Shown here: positions 20,813 through 32,576 of the stretch, one piece after another
How the letters are laid out: every line of letters starts with the position of its first letter
Numbering within the stretch: position 1 is the stretch's first letter
Assembly: GCA_020466095.1 (NCBI GenBank)
Contig: CM035806.1
Span: 63,661,587-63,725,586, forward strand
Source of the DNA: Chlorops oryzae
Lineage: Eukaryota; Arthropoda; Insecta; Diptera; Chloropidae
DNA length: 64,000 nucleotides
Direction: 5' to 3'
The notes under the pieces: generated by a model
Seen by the model: the letters and a program-made list of their open reading frames with translations, nothing else
Database searches by the model: none
What the model was told of the DNA's origin: nothing
Position numbers and translations under genes: made by a program

Positions 20813-22105
20813 ACAGGTTGGCTGATAAGTCCCCGGTCTGACACATAGATGGCGTCGCTAGTATTAAATGCATATTATTTTTATATAGTGGCAACCTTCA
20901 AATGATTCGTGTCAAAATTTGACGTCTGTAAGTCAATTAGTTTGTGAGATAGAGCGTCTTTTGTGAAGCAACTTTTGTTATTGTGAAAAAAATGGAAAAA
21001 AAGGAATTTCGTGTTTTGATAAAATACTGTTTTCTGAAGGGAAAAAATACAGTGGAAGCAAAAACTTGGCATAATAATGAGTTTCCGGACTCTGCCCCAG
21101 GAAAATCAACAATAATTGATTGGTATGCAAAATTCAAGCGTGGTGAAATGAGCACGGAGGACGGTGAACGCAGTGGACGTCCGAAAGAGGTGGTTACCGA
21201 CGAAAACATCAAAAAAATTCACAAAATGATTTTGAATGACCGTAAAATGAAGTTGATCGAGATAGCAGAGGCCTTAAAGATATCAAAGGAACGTGTTGGT
21301 CATTTCATTCATCAATATTTGGATATGAAAAAGCTCTGTGCAAAATGGGTGCCGCGCGAGCTCACATTTGACCAAAAACAACAACGTGTTGATGATTCTG
21401 AGCGGTGTTTGCAGCTGTTAACTCGCAATACACCCGAGTTTTTGCGTCGATATATGACAATGGATGAAACATGGCTCCATCACTACACTTCTGAGTCCAA
21501 TCGACAGTCGGCTGAGTGGACAGCGATCGGTGAACCGTCTCCGAAGCGTGGAAAGACTCAAAAGTCCGCTGGCAAAGTAATGGCCTCTGTTTTTTGGGAT
21601 GGGCATGGAATAATTTTTATCGATTATCTTGAGAAGGGAAAAACCATCAACAGTGACTATTATATGTCGTTATTGGAGCGTTTGAAGGTCGAAATCGTGG
21701 CAAAACGGCCCCATATGAAGAAGAAAAAAGTGTTGTTCCACCAAGACAACGCACCGTGCCACAAGTCATTGAGAACGATGGCAAAAATTCATGAATTAGG
21801 CTTCGAATTGCTTCCCCACCCACCGTAGTCTCCAGATCTGGCCCCTAGCGACTTTTTCTTGTTCTCAGACCTCAAAAGGATGCTCGCAGGGAAAAAATTT
21901 GGCTGCAATGAAGAGGTGATCGCCGAAACTGAGGCCTATTTTGAGGCAAAACCGAAGGAGTACTACCAAAATGGTATCAAAAAATTGGAAGGTCGTTATA
22001 ATCGATGTATCGCTCTTGAAGGGAACTATGTTGAATAATAAAAACGAATTTCGACAAAAAAATGTGTTTTACTTTGTTAGACCGGGGACTTATCAGCCAA
22101 CCTGT
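20813..22105 (+). mobile_element. irritans-subfamily mariner element (Himar1-like)
   Basis: The 1,293-bp element has 27-bp perfect terminal inverted repeats (20813-20839 and 22079-22105, starting ACAGGTTGGCTGATAAGTCC) and the TA duplication at 20811-20812 and 22106-22107. The ends and encoded protein match what I recall of Himar1 from the horn fly almost base for base, so it is a young copy. The ends appear intact, so it could be moved by a transposase supplied in trans, but its own gene is broken. Confidence 0.95.
20992..22038 (+). pseudogene. mariner transposase, 348 codons with one internal stop
   Basis: Mariner transposases cut and paste the element at TA sites. The frame from ATG 20992 (MEKKEF; chosen over an ATG 9 bp upstream because Himar1-type proteins start here) covers two helix-turn-helix regions, the WVPREL linker motif (residues 119-124), the first catalytic Asp in MDETW (D158) and the second in HQDNAPCHK (D252). 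Codon 279 is TAG (21826-21828) where relatives have Tyr before SPDLAPSD. After it the frame stays open to TAA at 22036-22038 and includes the third catalytic Asp (D287). The natural length is the family's 348 residues. As it stands the product lacks the third Asp and is inactive. Confidence 0.95.
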
Positions 22106-22241
22106 TATATATGTATAATATACATTGTATATGTATACAGCATAAAAGTTAAGAAACTAAAAATTTTGTATTAATTTTATTAATCCGCGGATCCCGCGGG
22201 ATTTAGATGATCAATTGAAAATTGGATTCCCTAATCCCCAC

Positions 22242-22672
22242 TAATATCATCGTCGTCATCGCCGTCCATCCAAGGGGTTGTAACGAATTTTGATTGCGAT
22301 TTTAGCAAGAAGCTTTAAGCTGTCAACTTGAAGAAAGTTTTTCATCAAATTTTTCGGAAGCATAAAATATTAAAAAGCATGATATAAAAAAGCCAATGAG
22401 CAGATCCTTATTTTAATAGCGAAAAAAGTTTCCTTTCTCCTCTTTAATGTCAGTAGTAAAATGCTGGGATGTGAAATATGTCATAAAAATATGTACATAC
22501 GTTGATTTTCTCTGCAATGACAGGGGAATTCATGTTCAGATTTCAATTTAATATTTCAATTTCAATAATTACGGTCCTTCTCACAGCACTGGGAAAGTAC
22601 AGCTTAGAGTCGGTCCCAACTTGGCTTCAACGAGTAAGAATATCTCTCAATGGGGTAAATGTGTTTGTCTAC
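22242..22672. other. Unique DNA, no supported gene
   Basis: A hydrophobic 111-residue frame crosses into the next mini-element and is not convincing. Confidence 0.4.
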
Positions 22673-22679
22673 CTAGTAG

Positions 22680-23146
22680 TGATGTTGCGAATATTCGCAT
22701 TCGCATTCGCGAATATTCGCATATTTCTGGACTTTCGCCTTCGAAAAATTTTATGCGAATATTTTGAGAGTATTAACGTTCGAAAAATATACAAATCCTA
22801 TGGATGTTATATATTTCTTTTATATAGATTGATTTGATATGTGTATTGATTTGTAGATTTCAAAACAATATTAAAAAGTTATTTAAAAAAGGCTTGGAGA
22901 ACAAATTTAAATTCATTTTCCTTACGAAAACAGATTAATTAAATAACTTTTTTTTGGATCATAGTGCAACACTCTAACAAAAAATGCATATGTGGGGTAT
23001 ACACGGCACGTCAGCTGTCAAAACCAAAGCATAGATAAGTGGCGATTAATTTAAAACTGAACATTCGCATTCGCGAATATCGGCGACAGATATTCGCATT
23101 TGCATTCACATTCGCGAATGTTAAAAAAACCCCATTCGTAACATCA
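22680..23146. mobile_element. 467-bp hAT-like MITE with ATTCGC subterminal repeats
   Basis: Inverted ends TGATGTTGCGAAT and TGATGTTACGAAT with a 7-bp duplication CTAGTAG at 22673-22679 and 23147-23153. Both ends are dense with GCATTCGC and GCGAATATTCGC words, the likely transposase sites. Non-coding. Confidence 0.75.
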
Positions 23147-23311
23147 CTAGTAGGTACCTACTTGGTGGGAATCAGTGCTAGCCAATAAATGTTATTTAGA
23201 GAGAATCGAATCGATTTTTTAAACAGTAAAAATATTCCCTAGTAAAACGTTTTAATCGATTTGTCGCGTTTAACCCTCTACCGCATATGAACCCATATAT
23301 AAACCCATGTA

Positions 23312-23792
23312 GAGTGGGTACGTTCTATAGTACGAATGCAAATTTTTTTTTGCTATTCGATTATACGAATAACTGTATGTTTTGAAAGCGTTTGTTTGTT
23401 TTTCTTTAAATGGATGAGTTCCTACGAAGTTTTATATCGAAGTGCGATTTGATATTTTTAAAATGTTTAACAAAAAAAGCGACAAAAAGAGGTTAATTTC
23501 TTTAAAAATTTTGTTCTGTTATTTATTTTGTTTTAAATAAAAAATAACATTCAATAAACTACGCGCATGTGGTTTATTCATAAAAAATATAAGGAAAATT
23601 TGTGTCCAATAATGCGAATTTTCCAACATTACGAAAGAATTAGGAATCATCCTGATGAAGGCGGGCGATACGTATAGAGCAATATACAAATAAAGCGATT
23701 GAAATAAAAGTTAGAATTCCGAACCGTTTTATTTCTTGATTACGAAAGTCATTGACACTACATATATAATTCGTACTATTGGGCGACCACTG
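23312..23792. mobile_element. 481-bp TA-flanked, pogo/Tigger-like MITE
   Basis: TA sites at 23310-23311 and 23793-23794 flank ends GAGTGGGTACG...TAGTACGAAT and CAGTGGTCGCCCAATAGTAC. The match between ends is partial, mainly AGTGG and ATAGTACGAAT. Confidence 0.5.
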
Positions 23793-23921
23793 TATAAACC
23801 AACAACGGAAACATGGAATATTTGTGGATGAAAAACGAAATATAAATAATTTTGAAGCCTCAGTATCGAATTTCTCTATATCGCGAATGTTCTGAGGGGG
23901 TTTTCGCTACATCATAGTGCC

Positions 23922-24778
23922 ATTTTTATACCCGACACACTCTGTGTCGAGGGTATATTGCATTTGTGTGTGACACCCAACACCAGTAGAGATAGACCAT
24001 ACAAAATATATATAAAAATGATCAGCGTCACCAGGAGATTCGATTTAGCCATGTCCGTCCGTCCGTCTGTCTGTCTGTCTGTCTGTATACAGTTATCTTA
24101 TCGAAGGAGTTGAGCTATCGCGACAAAATTTGGTATGCGTGCTCACGGGGACATGAGTAAGAACAAGTTCGAGAATGGAGCCGATCGGACCATTTTTAGG
24201 GGTACCTCCAGTACTAGGGTCTGTTACGAAAATCACAAAAACTGCTCTAAAATCGAAGTCCTTCAAGATATTTTGATGAAATTTGATATTTGAACATGTT
24301 TAAAGGCAAGTAATACGATTTCAAAAATTGGAAAAGTGGGCGTGGCAGAAGGGCGTTTTTTGAAAATTCTCTCCTACACCCGAAATTCAAATGGGACTTG
24401 AACGAAATTTGGCACCACTTATGCCTCGTATGTAGCCACAAACATCCTCCCCAAAAACTTTTTTCGATCGGACCATTATTAAGGGTACCTATAGAACTAG
24501 GGTCTGTCACAAAAATCCCAAAAATGCCTCAAAATCAGACTTTATTGAAATATTTCAATGAAACTTAGAATTTGAGCGTATATATAAGGGTCCGATTAGA
24601 ATTCCAAAAAAATTTGAAAATTGGGCGTGGCAAAAGGGCGGTTTTCATCTATAAATTTAACAAAAGTCGGTATATGGGGCTCCTTATGCCCTTAAACACC
24701 TGTTGATATTAAAAATTATGTGTCTGTGTCGGGTATTCTATTGTCAGGCTCGCCTGACTATACACCCTTACTTGTTTT
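23922..24778 (+). mobile_element. Family A element, complete
   Basis: A clean reference copy: TATACCCGACACACTCTGTG start, (GTCT)n tract at about 24056-24090, both internal blocks, and terminal GTCAGGCTCGCCTGAC then TACACCCTTACTTGTTTTT. Confidence 0.85.
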
Positions 24779-26489
24779 TTTTTGTATCAGTTAGAACTAC
24801 ATTTGTTTTGTTTGAGTCTAGTACTACAACTTCTTCATGTAAAAGAGAAATATTGAACAGTTTACGAGATATAGCCAAGAGTAAGTGCGCAACTTAGTTT
24901 TCGGCCAACTTTTTTTTTTTTAGATCGCTAAAAACCTCGCGCCAATCCGACTAAACCAAGTGTGAGGCATTGTTATACTCGTCGAGGAATCTCAGAAACT
25001 GCAGTCCCTTTCTCCGAAACATTTTATGTGTTGCCCAGTGTAATTGGAGTTATTTTATCAAAATTTTTAGCTAACTTTAAAAGTCGATTTTTGTTGAATA
25101 GATTTCGAAAACAATTAAAAAATAAAATTTTAAAAAAAATGCCCTCTAAAGATTTTTATACAAGCAACAAAATTTTCCTTTCAAAAGAAAGCCTTTTAAA
25201 ATATTTTCTTTGAAAATGTAGCTTCATATGTTAATTAAAAAAATGTTATATAGGTATGTATATATTGTTTTTGTGTACCAAGACAATGGGATTGGACTGA
25301 CACAATGTAAGATTAAAGGTGTTAGAACGCCTTGAGGTTTCTTTCTTTTCATTCTCCAGTTAAATTTTTTTTTATTTTTTATTTATTTTGATTTATTTAT
25401 TTTCTTCCTTTTTTTCTGATGCTTCAGTCGCTTGTAAGTGAGCCTCACATAATAACATCCGATTGAAGTCGACTGTCGTCGGCCGTCGTCGTCGTCATCA
25501 TCATTTATATCGTTCCTTATGTGTGCATTTGTCTATGACAAATTTCCTCCTTCTCATCTTACAATTCCCCCCCACTTGTGAATGTGGCGGTGCACTTTCA
25601 TTGTCAACGGTACCGGTGAACCGTGCTCCCCATTTCGTCGGTGCACTGCTCACACGCACACACGCACACAGAGAACGAACGCACAGCACACCCCATAAAT
25701 GGCTCCACACACGCGTGCTACTGATACACTCCTCCAGCCTTCAATTGTTTGGATTGTGCACTTCCGGGGATTTTCGTCGTGCCACGCCAGACATTGTTCT
25801 TTTTATGCTGCTGCTCGAGAGTATCTTATCTCCTTGCACGCTTTATATCTGATCATTTGTCGCATCGCCTCTTCTCATGTTTACATACATATTTCTTTTT
25901 ATTCCAATTTTTTTTTTTTGTACTTAAAAAAAAACTTTTTTTCATCTCTTGGCTTTTGCTCCAATTGGGGCTCTGCTCGCCTGGTTTAGTTTTATTGGGG
26001 TAGGCCCAATCTGAGGGCTATTACAACGGTTTTATGTACGCATGTTTCTTCGCATTTACATACGTAGATATTTATGTATTATACATATATATGTAACGTT
26101 GAATGTAATGAGATGATTTCTGATGTTAAAGCATCTGCAGCATCTGTTGCTCATCCGTAAGAAGACATTGACATTCAACACAACGGAGTTCAGCGTTCAA
26201 CTTGCGTTCGTTTGTTTGTCATTTATTATCATTTATTTATATAGCGATTTCTTTTGCCTTCTTTAATAAATAAATACATACATACATATGTAAGTATATG
26301 CAAGAGGAAAGAAACCCCAAAGAAAGAAGCATAGTAAAAAGAAAATCGATGTATAGCGAAGAAGACGCATGCATCAATCTCAATCAAGTGCTTTCGGAAA
26401 GAGGAATCAAGGAACAGAGACCGAGAGCTACTACGAAAAATAGCGAGAGAACGACTGAAAGAGGGAAAGAGAAATATGTATATTAGAAA
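24779..26489. other. Unique DNA, probably intronic or intergenic
   Basis: Contains GTCGTCGTCATCATCAT near 25480-25503 and a moderately GC-rich stretch to 25870. The 129-residue frame over it is rich in Leu, His and Ser with no domain, and I do not call it. Confidence 0.4.
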
Positions 26490-26530
26490 GGCAGAGAGAG
26501 TGCGAGCGAGAGAGACCCGGAAAGAGAGAA

Positions 26531-26584
<54 letters not shown>

Positions 26585-26602
26585 GAGAGAGAGAGAGTGA
26601 GC
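26490..26602. repeat. GA-rich purine tract
   Basis: Mostly GAGAGA with rare interruptions. Confidence 0.9.
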
Positions 26603-27640
26603 ATGAAAGTGGGAGAAGAGCGCGGGGTGTAGAGTTTGGTTTAATGTAAATTTTTTGCGGTTTTAAAGTTTGTTTACATCTCTGAGGTTTTCGTTTTCTC
26701 TTTTTTATATTATTATTATTATTTTATTATTACTACATATAACAAAAGTATAAACAGTTAGACCCCCACATCCAGTATGGGGTCAATTATTTGCAGTAAA
26801 ATATCGTGGGTTCATTTTTCACTCTTCAATCTGATACTTTTTTTTATGTCGGACTGGAGTCTTTAGAGAAAAAAAAAGGTGAACACCTAAAAATTAATTT
26901 CCTTTGTGATCTGATGTTCGCGGATAGGAGTGTTTACATTGCTTTCACAAAATTCCATTACTTTTCCGTTAGTTTACTATTGATTTTGTTTGGTCATTTA
27001 AATCTGTAACAAATAACTTACTTGATCTACATCTGAACCAAAAAGAATTTTTTTTTTTTTTTTTCATTTTATTAATTATATGCATAGCTATGTTATTTAT
27101 AATTTTTCGTTAAGAGATCAGGCTGAGCAATCAGTTCTTTCCTTAAGGTTTCCAACCTTAGAGATAAAGATAAAGGCAATTGCTAACATTTCCTTTACTT
27201 CCGAATGGCATCTTTATATTTCTCTATAGGAGAAAATCGTTTCTCAACTCAACGCAATTAAAAGTGGTATAATGAAAAAAAAAAAAAACAATAACAAACT
27301 TTAATCATCCTTAAACTTTATTCCCACTTCCTTCAATGACAAATATAATACGATAAATATACTTGACATTTAAGAGGAAAATAAAATTTTGTGCAGCAAT
27401 AAACAGAATAAAAAGAATAAACAAAAAGAGGAAGCAGGAAAACAAGGAGAAAACGTTGTCTCTTGCAAATTTTGTTGCATTTGGGGCACAGAATTTCTGG
27501 CGAAATTGTGCAAATACTTGTCTTCGTTCAAAACTTTTTGAGTAGATGAAAATTATTGGACCGGAATATTGCCGAGACTGAAAAATGAGAAATCGACAAA
27601 AAATTAAACTTTTTTGCAGTCGAAATTGAAAAGGGTACAT
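26603..27640. other. Unique AT-rich DNA
   Basis: Homopolymer T and A runs at about 27047 and 27270. No gene supported. Confidence 0.4.
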
Positions 27641-27901
27641 ATAGGGGAGAGAGAAACAGATAGACAGAGAGAGAGAGAGAGAGACAGAAAAAGAGAGAGA
27701 GACAGAAAAAGAGAGAGAGACAGAAAAAGAGAGAGAGAGACAGAAAAAGAGAGAGAGAGACAGAAAAAGAGAGAGAGAGACAGAGAGAGATAGGCAGAGA
27801 GAGATAGAAAGAGAGACAGAGATAGAAAGAGAGACAGAGCGAGAAGATAGACAGACACAGAGAGAGATAGACAGACACAGAGAGAGATAGACAGATAGAC
27901 A

Positions 27902-27971
<70 letters not shown>

Positions 27972-28288
27972 TCGAGAGAGACGGATAGAAAAAAGGGATA
28001 GAGAGACGGATAGATAGACGGATAGAGATAGAGATGGATAGAGATAGAGCTAGAGAAAGAGCTACAGAGAGAGAGCTAGAGAGAGGGGTTGAGAAATAGA
28101 TAGAGAGTGATAATGAGAGCGTAATGGGGAGAAAGAGAAAGGGTGTGATATGGAGAGTTAGAGTGCGGAAAGAGAGAAATAGAGTGGAGTAAGAGATTGA
28201 TAGAGATAGAGATAGATAGAGATAGATAGAGCAAGAGAGATAGATAAAGAGAGCTACTAAAGAGCCAGATAAAGAGAGCGAAAGGGAA
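27641..28288. repeat. About 650-bp purine-only GA/GATA/GACA satellite-like tract
   Basis: Nested short periodicities (GAGAGAGACAGAAAAA, GATAGACAGACACAGA, GATAGAGATAGA) with almost no pyrimidine apart from T in GATA and C in GACA. The Ser/Leu-rich open frames on the other strand reflect this composition. Confidence 0.95.
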
Positions 28289-28296
28289 AGAGACAA

Positions 28297-29154
28297 CAGA
28301 GCCGGAGCCAGGGGGTGCGGGGTATGCTCAGCATGCCCAAGACATCGCTCAGCATGCCTGAATCATATAGGAAATTCTATTTTCAAAAAATCATAAATAG
28401 TATTATTGGATTTCGTTCAATAAAAAGGTTTATCGGGGAATATGATTTTGTTTCTTTTTATACCCAGCGTAAGCGGGGTATATTAGTTTTGTGCAAATCT
28501 TGTAACAGGGAGAATTAAGCTCCGGAGATATAGACAGATATATATAGAAATGATCAGGATCAAAAACTGAATCGATTTAGACATGCCCGTCTGTCCGTCC
28601 GTCCGTCCGTGGTCGGATCTCCTCCGAAACGGCTGGACCAATCAAGTCGAAATTTGGCACAAAATAATATCGCGGTCCGAGTATGATCCTAAGTATAAAT
28701 GGGAGACATCCGCCCACTTCCACCCGCACAATTGAATTTAATGTGTTTTCAGTAAAATGCCTTGCGAACCACTCAACACATTTCATTCATATTTGGTGCA
28801 CTGGTAAACTACGAAAAGGGACATATCCTGGAAAAAATGGACGCCGTCCTCCCCGAGCCACGCCCACAAATAAGCCCAAAAATAAGGGCTTATCGTAACT
28901 TGTGAAGTTAAAGGCGTAGAAGCTTCATATTCGCAACATAGGTTGACCAAGGCGAATGAAAGGTGTAGGGAAATAATTTATGTGGCCCGCCCACTGCCAC
29001 GCCCACAAATAGAGAAGCAAAACATAGTGCGCTCATAATGTCGGGACGCTGGGTATTTCAAAGTCGGGCTTGGCCGACTTTAGCTTTCTTACTTGTTTTT
29101 GCTTATTTTTGGATGCTCAGCATGCCCAGACTTTGCGTTCTGGCTACGGCTCTG
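28297..29154. mobile_element. hAT-like element carrying a nested family B copy
   Basis: Ends CAGAGCCGGAGCCAG and CAGAGCCGTAGCCAG with a perfect 8-bp duplication AGAGACAA at 28289-28296 and 29155-29162. TGCTCAGCATGCCCA occurs near both ends. Without the nested element it is only about 210 bp. Confidence 0.85.
28454..29100 (+). mobile_element. Family B Helentron-like element, complete
   Basis: TTTTTATACCCAGCGTAAGC start, GTCYGTCC tract at 28585-28608, CCGAGCCACGCCCACAAAT blocks, and terminal GTCGGGCTTGGCCGAC hairpin then TTTAGCTTTCTTACTTGT. The ACGCTGGGTAT just before the hairpin is the complement of the 5' end, a subterminal inverted repeat. Confidence 0.85.
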
Positions 29155-29162
29155 AGAGACAA

Positions 29163-30712
29163 TGATAGAGAAAGTGTCAAAAAGAGAGAGAAACAGAGTG
29201 AAAGACGTTGGGAGACGTAGGGAGAAAATAACGATAAGGACGACAAGGTGAGAAAGATAGAAAGAAGAAGCGAAAGAAGATAAGGAGGAGAAATAGATAG
29301 AGATATAGATTGAAATTGAGAGAGTTTGAGAGATTTTAATAGACGTATAAAAATATAAAAAGTAAGAAACATAGAAAATGAGCGATTGAGAGAGTTTTAT
29401 AGAGACGAGAAGGAGTTAAGATAAACTTAGAAAGACTGAAAGGAAAACAGAGAAAAAGAATAATTGTGAATCAATTGAAATTCCGTTCTGGTGATGCAAA
29501 CACTTTGCCTATATGTGTAACTGTAAGGTTAGGGTCAAAGGGAATTTTTTTTTAGTGATTATGACTTTGAAGGACTGTCTCTACTAAAATTTTCAATCAA
29601 ATACAATATTTTCGTACACATTTATTGTATGTATGTATTTTCATAAAGCTACACTAATCATTGAAGGAACAGGCCTATTTAGATGGTAATCTAAGATAAA
29701 AAAAAACCAACAGCCAAAATAAAATACCTGCACACGAAATAAGCTAATCATTATCACACGTATATGTACATATGTAAGGCTATAAATAATTTGCTTTGAT
29801 GAGCTTCCACCCTTTTGTCTACATGCTTTTTCTGCACCATGTTTTACGAGTATTTACGATATTTCGTAAAACAAGCGCCTGTGAATGGCATCCCAAAGTA
29901 AATATTCGAAAAGGATTTTGTATCTCTATGTCAACTTGCAGCGCCTCATCCGTTTCGTCCATATCAGCCACTTTTGACATTTATGAAAAATCGTTTTTTA
30001 AAGTATTTGTTCGCCTGGCGCCCGGTTTTCTTGTGGGCTTCCTTGACATTAAAATGCCAACAAATCATGGTTACTCCAATGTCACTGGTAGAAGTATCGG
30101 AGGACTTCCTCTCTCCCTCTCTGTCGCTTCGTGTCTCGCTGTGCGTGTGAGTATGAGCCAGTGAGCAATGGGTGCTGGTTTATCGTAAATTTTTTTTTAG
30201 ATACGAGTATATGTATGTACCTACTGAGATTCGTAGGAAAATTTCGTGTCATTTCATATTTTCTATCTACATATTTGCCTATCATCAAATACACGCCACT
30301 CTAGCCCACTTAAATCGAGTTAAAGTTTATGTTAAAGCAATAACTTTTCCTTTGATATTTTTCCATTCCCAAGGTAAGTGCTCCCGCAGCTATAGGGAGC
30401 GCGGAAGCGAGAAAAGGAGAAAGCAGAGAAGGCTAGAATATTAATTACGATTATTTACCATCAATTTGTTTTGCGTATGTTTTAACTTAGCACGACTTTG
30501 CCCCCTAATGGGATTGTGTGTTGTGTTTCGATTCTCATTCTGACTTTGGCTCTATTTTAATTTATCTATACAATAAGAGCACATTTATTTGTTATAGGAA
30601 ATTTTATTTCGCATTTAAGAGAGCGGTGGGGAATAGTTGAATTTCGAGAAGTTTTACTTCGGTATGTAGAATCGGTTTTTTTTTTTTATTGTTTTGGCAG
30701 CATTTCTGAATC
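29163..30712. other. Unique DNA after a GA-rich edge; no supported gene
   Basis: The first roughly 300 bp are purine-rich. An AAG|GTAAGTGCTC donor-like site after a pyrimidine-rich run occurs at 30372-30381 (+), but the preceding AAG makes it a poor acceptor. Confidence 0.4.
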
Positions 30713-31516
30713 CTTTTTATTCCCGACACGCTCTGTGTCGAGGCTATATTGCGTTTGTGTGGTTGTGTGTAACACCCAGAACCAGTCGAGATAGACCATA
30801 AAAAATATATATAGAAATGATCAGCGTCACCAGAAGATTCGATTTAGACATGTCCGTCCGTCTGTCCGTCTGTTTGTATACAGTTTTCTTATCGAAGGAG
30901 TTGAGCTATATTGATGAAATTTGGTATGCGTGCTAACGGGGACATGAGTAAAAACAAGTTCGAGAATGGACTCGATCGGACCATTTTTAGGGGTACCTCC
31001 AGTACTAGGGTCTGTTACGAAAATCACAAAAACTGCACAAAAATTACTATGAATTCAAAAAATTGGGAAAGTGGGCGTGGGAGAAGGGCGTTTTTCGAAA
31101 ATTCTCTCCTACACCCGAAATTCAAATGTGACTTGAACGAAATTTAGCACTTATGCCTCGTTTGTAGCCACAAACATTCTCCCCAAATTTTTTTTGGTCG
31201 GTCCATTATTAAGGTTACCTTCAGTACTAGGGTCTGTCACAAAAATCTCAAAAGTGCCCCAAAATCGGATTTTTTCGAAATATTTCAATAAAACTTAGGA
31301 TTAGAGCGTGTATCTAAGCCTCCGATTAGATTTCAAAAAAATTGGAAAAGTGGGCGTGGCAAAGGGGCAGTTTTCATAAAGAAATTTAACAAAAGTCGGT
31401 ATATGGGGCCCCTTATGGCCTTAAACACTTCTTGATTTTAAAAATTCTTTGAACATATGTGTCTGTGTCGGGTATTCTATTGTCAGGCTCGCCTGACTAT
31501 AACACTTTTACTTGTT
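30713..31516 (+). mobile_element. Family A element with internal deletion
   Basis: Complete ends (TTATTCCCGACACGCTCTGT; GTCAGGCTCGCCTGAC...TTTTACTTGT). About 50 bp is missing after AAAAACTGCAC in the first block. Confidence 0.8.
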
Positions 31517-31623
31517 TATATTCAGAAGGAGTTGATGAATCACTTCAAAGAGCCAAAATGGTTGTTATTTGAATGGATAACGTTCGCGAAGACGCAAAAA
31601 AGAAAAGTAAAAGTTTTACCGTA

Positions 31624-31990
31624 AAAAAGTAAGGATGTTTGGTCATTTCAGCCTGATAATACACTACCCGACACCATATTAAATTAGTAAAGAGCTTGAA
31701 ATTCGCTCATTTCGGCAATTTGCATTAGAAAACCGTAGTTCGCGCTTACGCCGAAATGAGCGAATTGCAAGCTCTTTACTAATTTTATACTCTTTGGTAA
31801 AAGGTTTTTCGTGAGAATAAATTAAATCATGTAACGGTTTACAAAGAAGCAAAAACTTTAGACATCATCAAGCTATCACGAAAATTTGAGATCCCAGAAA
31901 TTTTTTTAATGCCTTTTACAACAGACCCTAGCATTGTGGAGGTCTCCTTAAAAATGTTCCGATCAGGTCAATTTAATTAGGCTTAATCAC
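31624..31990 (-). mobile_element. Strongly diverged family A relic with hairpin insertion
   Basis: AAGTAAGGATGTTTGGTCATTT and ACACTACCCGACACC resemble the family A terminus. ACAGACCCTAGCATTGTGGA and AAAATGTTCCGATCAGGTC resemble its interior. It is older than the other copies. Confidence 0.5.
31681..31785. mobile_element. 105-bp hairpin MITE
   Basis: Inverted halves AAATTAGTAAAGAGCTTG and TTCGCTCATTTCGGC match their complements at the right, around a loop of roughly 30 bp. It may be flanked by AATT. Confidence 0.7.
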
Positions 31991-32056
31991 AGAGTTTCTT
32001 CCAATACAATCTCATGTTTCTAGTTCTACCCATAAAAACTGCACATAAATATTCTA

Positions 32057-32458
32057 AGAAAGAGAGAAAAAGGGAGAGAGAGAGAGAGGGAGGGAGAGGG
32101 TGGGAGAGAGAGAGATAGGGAGAGAGAGAGAGGGAGAGCGAGAGGGAGAGCGAGTGGGAGAGTGAGTGGGAGAGTGAGTGGAGAGTGGGAGAGAGAGAGG
32201 GTGAGAGAGGGTGAGAGAGAGGGTGAGACAGAGGGAGAGACAGAGGGAGAGAGAGAGGGAGAGATAGAGGGAGAGAGAGATGGTGAGAGAGAGAGGGGGA
32301 GAGGGAGGGAGAGAGAGAGATAAAGAGATAAAGAGAAATATAAAAAGAGATAAAGAGAAATAGAAAGAAATAGATAGAAATAGATTGAAATAGATAGAAA
32401 TAGATAGAAGATAGACAGAAGATAGACAGAAGATAGACAGAAGATAGACAGAAGATAG
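32057..32458. repeat. GA-rich purine tract
   Basis: GAGAGGGAGAGAG grading into GAAATAGATAGAAATAGATA and GATAGACAGAA units, followed by a short TA-rich stretch to about 32500. Confidence 0.95.
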
Positions 32459-32576
32459 AAATATATATAATATTATATATATATATATAATATATAAAAA
32501 CTTAGCTTTAAAGCAGGATAACTAAAAATATTTCCAAAAATTTGTGGTTCTAATATTCAGTCAGATATCCTTTTCG

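Larger units (their letters stand above)
20228..22233. mobile_element. hAT-like element carrying a nested mariner
   Basis: Ends TAGCGAATCCAATCCCG and, as complement of the right, TAGGGAATCCAATTTTC. A perfect 8-bp duplication ATCCCCAC lies at 20220-20227 and 22234-22241. Subterminal regions repeat GCGGGAT/CGCGG motifs. Without the mariner at 20813-22105 it would be about 713 bp and non-coding. Confidence 0.85.

Noticed and set aside
20983..21828. 281-residue frame as an intact transposase gene
   Set aside because: It ends at an internal TAG; the downstream frame continues to the family's normal end, so it is a truncated pseudogene.
25463..25852. 129-residue frame in a GC-richer stretch
   Set aside because: No domain, no splice or start support, reads CATCAT and CACACA simple repeats.
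27528..28296. 230- and 116-residue Ser/Leu frames
   Set aside because: Translation of a purine-only tract.
30361..30381. Second recursive splice site (AAG|GTAAGTGCTC)
   Set aside because: The acceptor half would be AAG instead of CAG or TAG and the pyrimidine run is interrupted; only the donor half is convincing.
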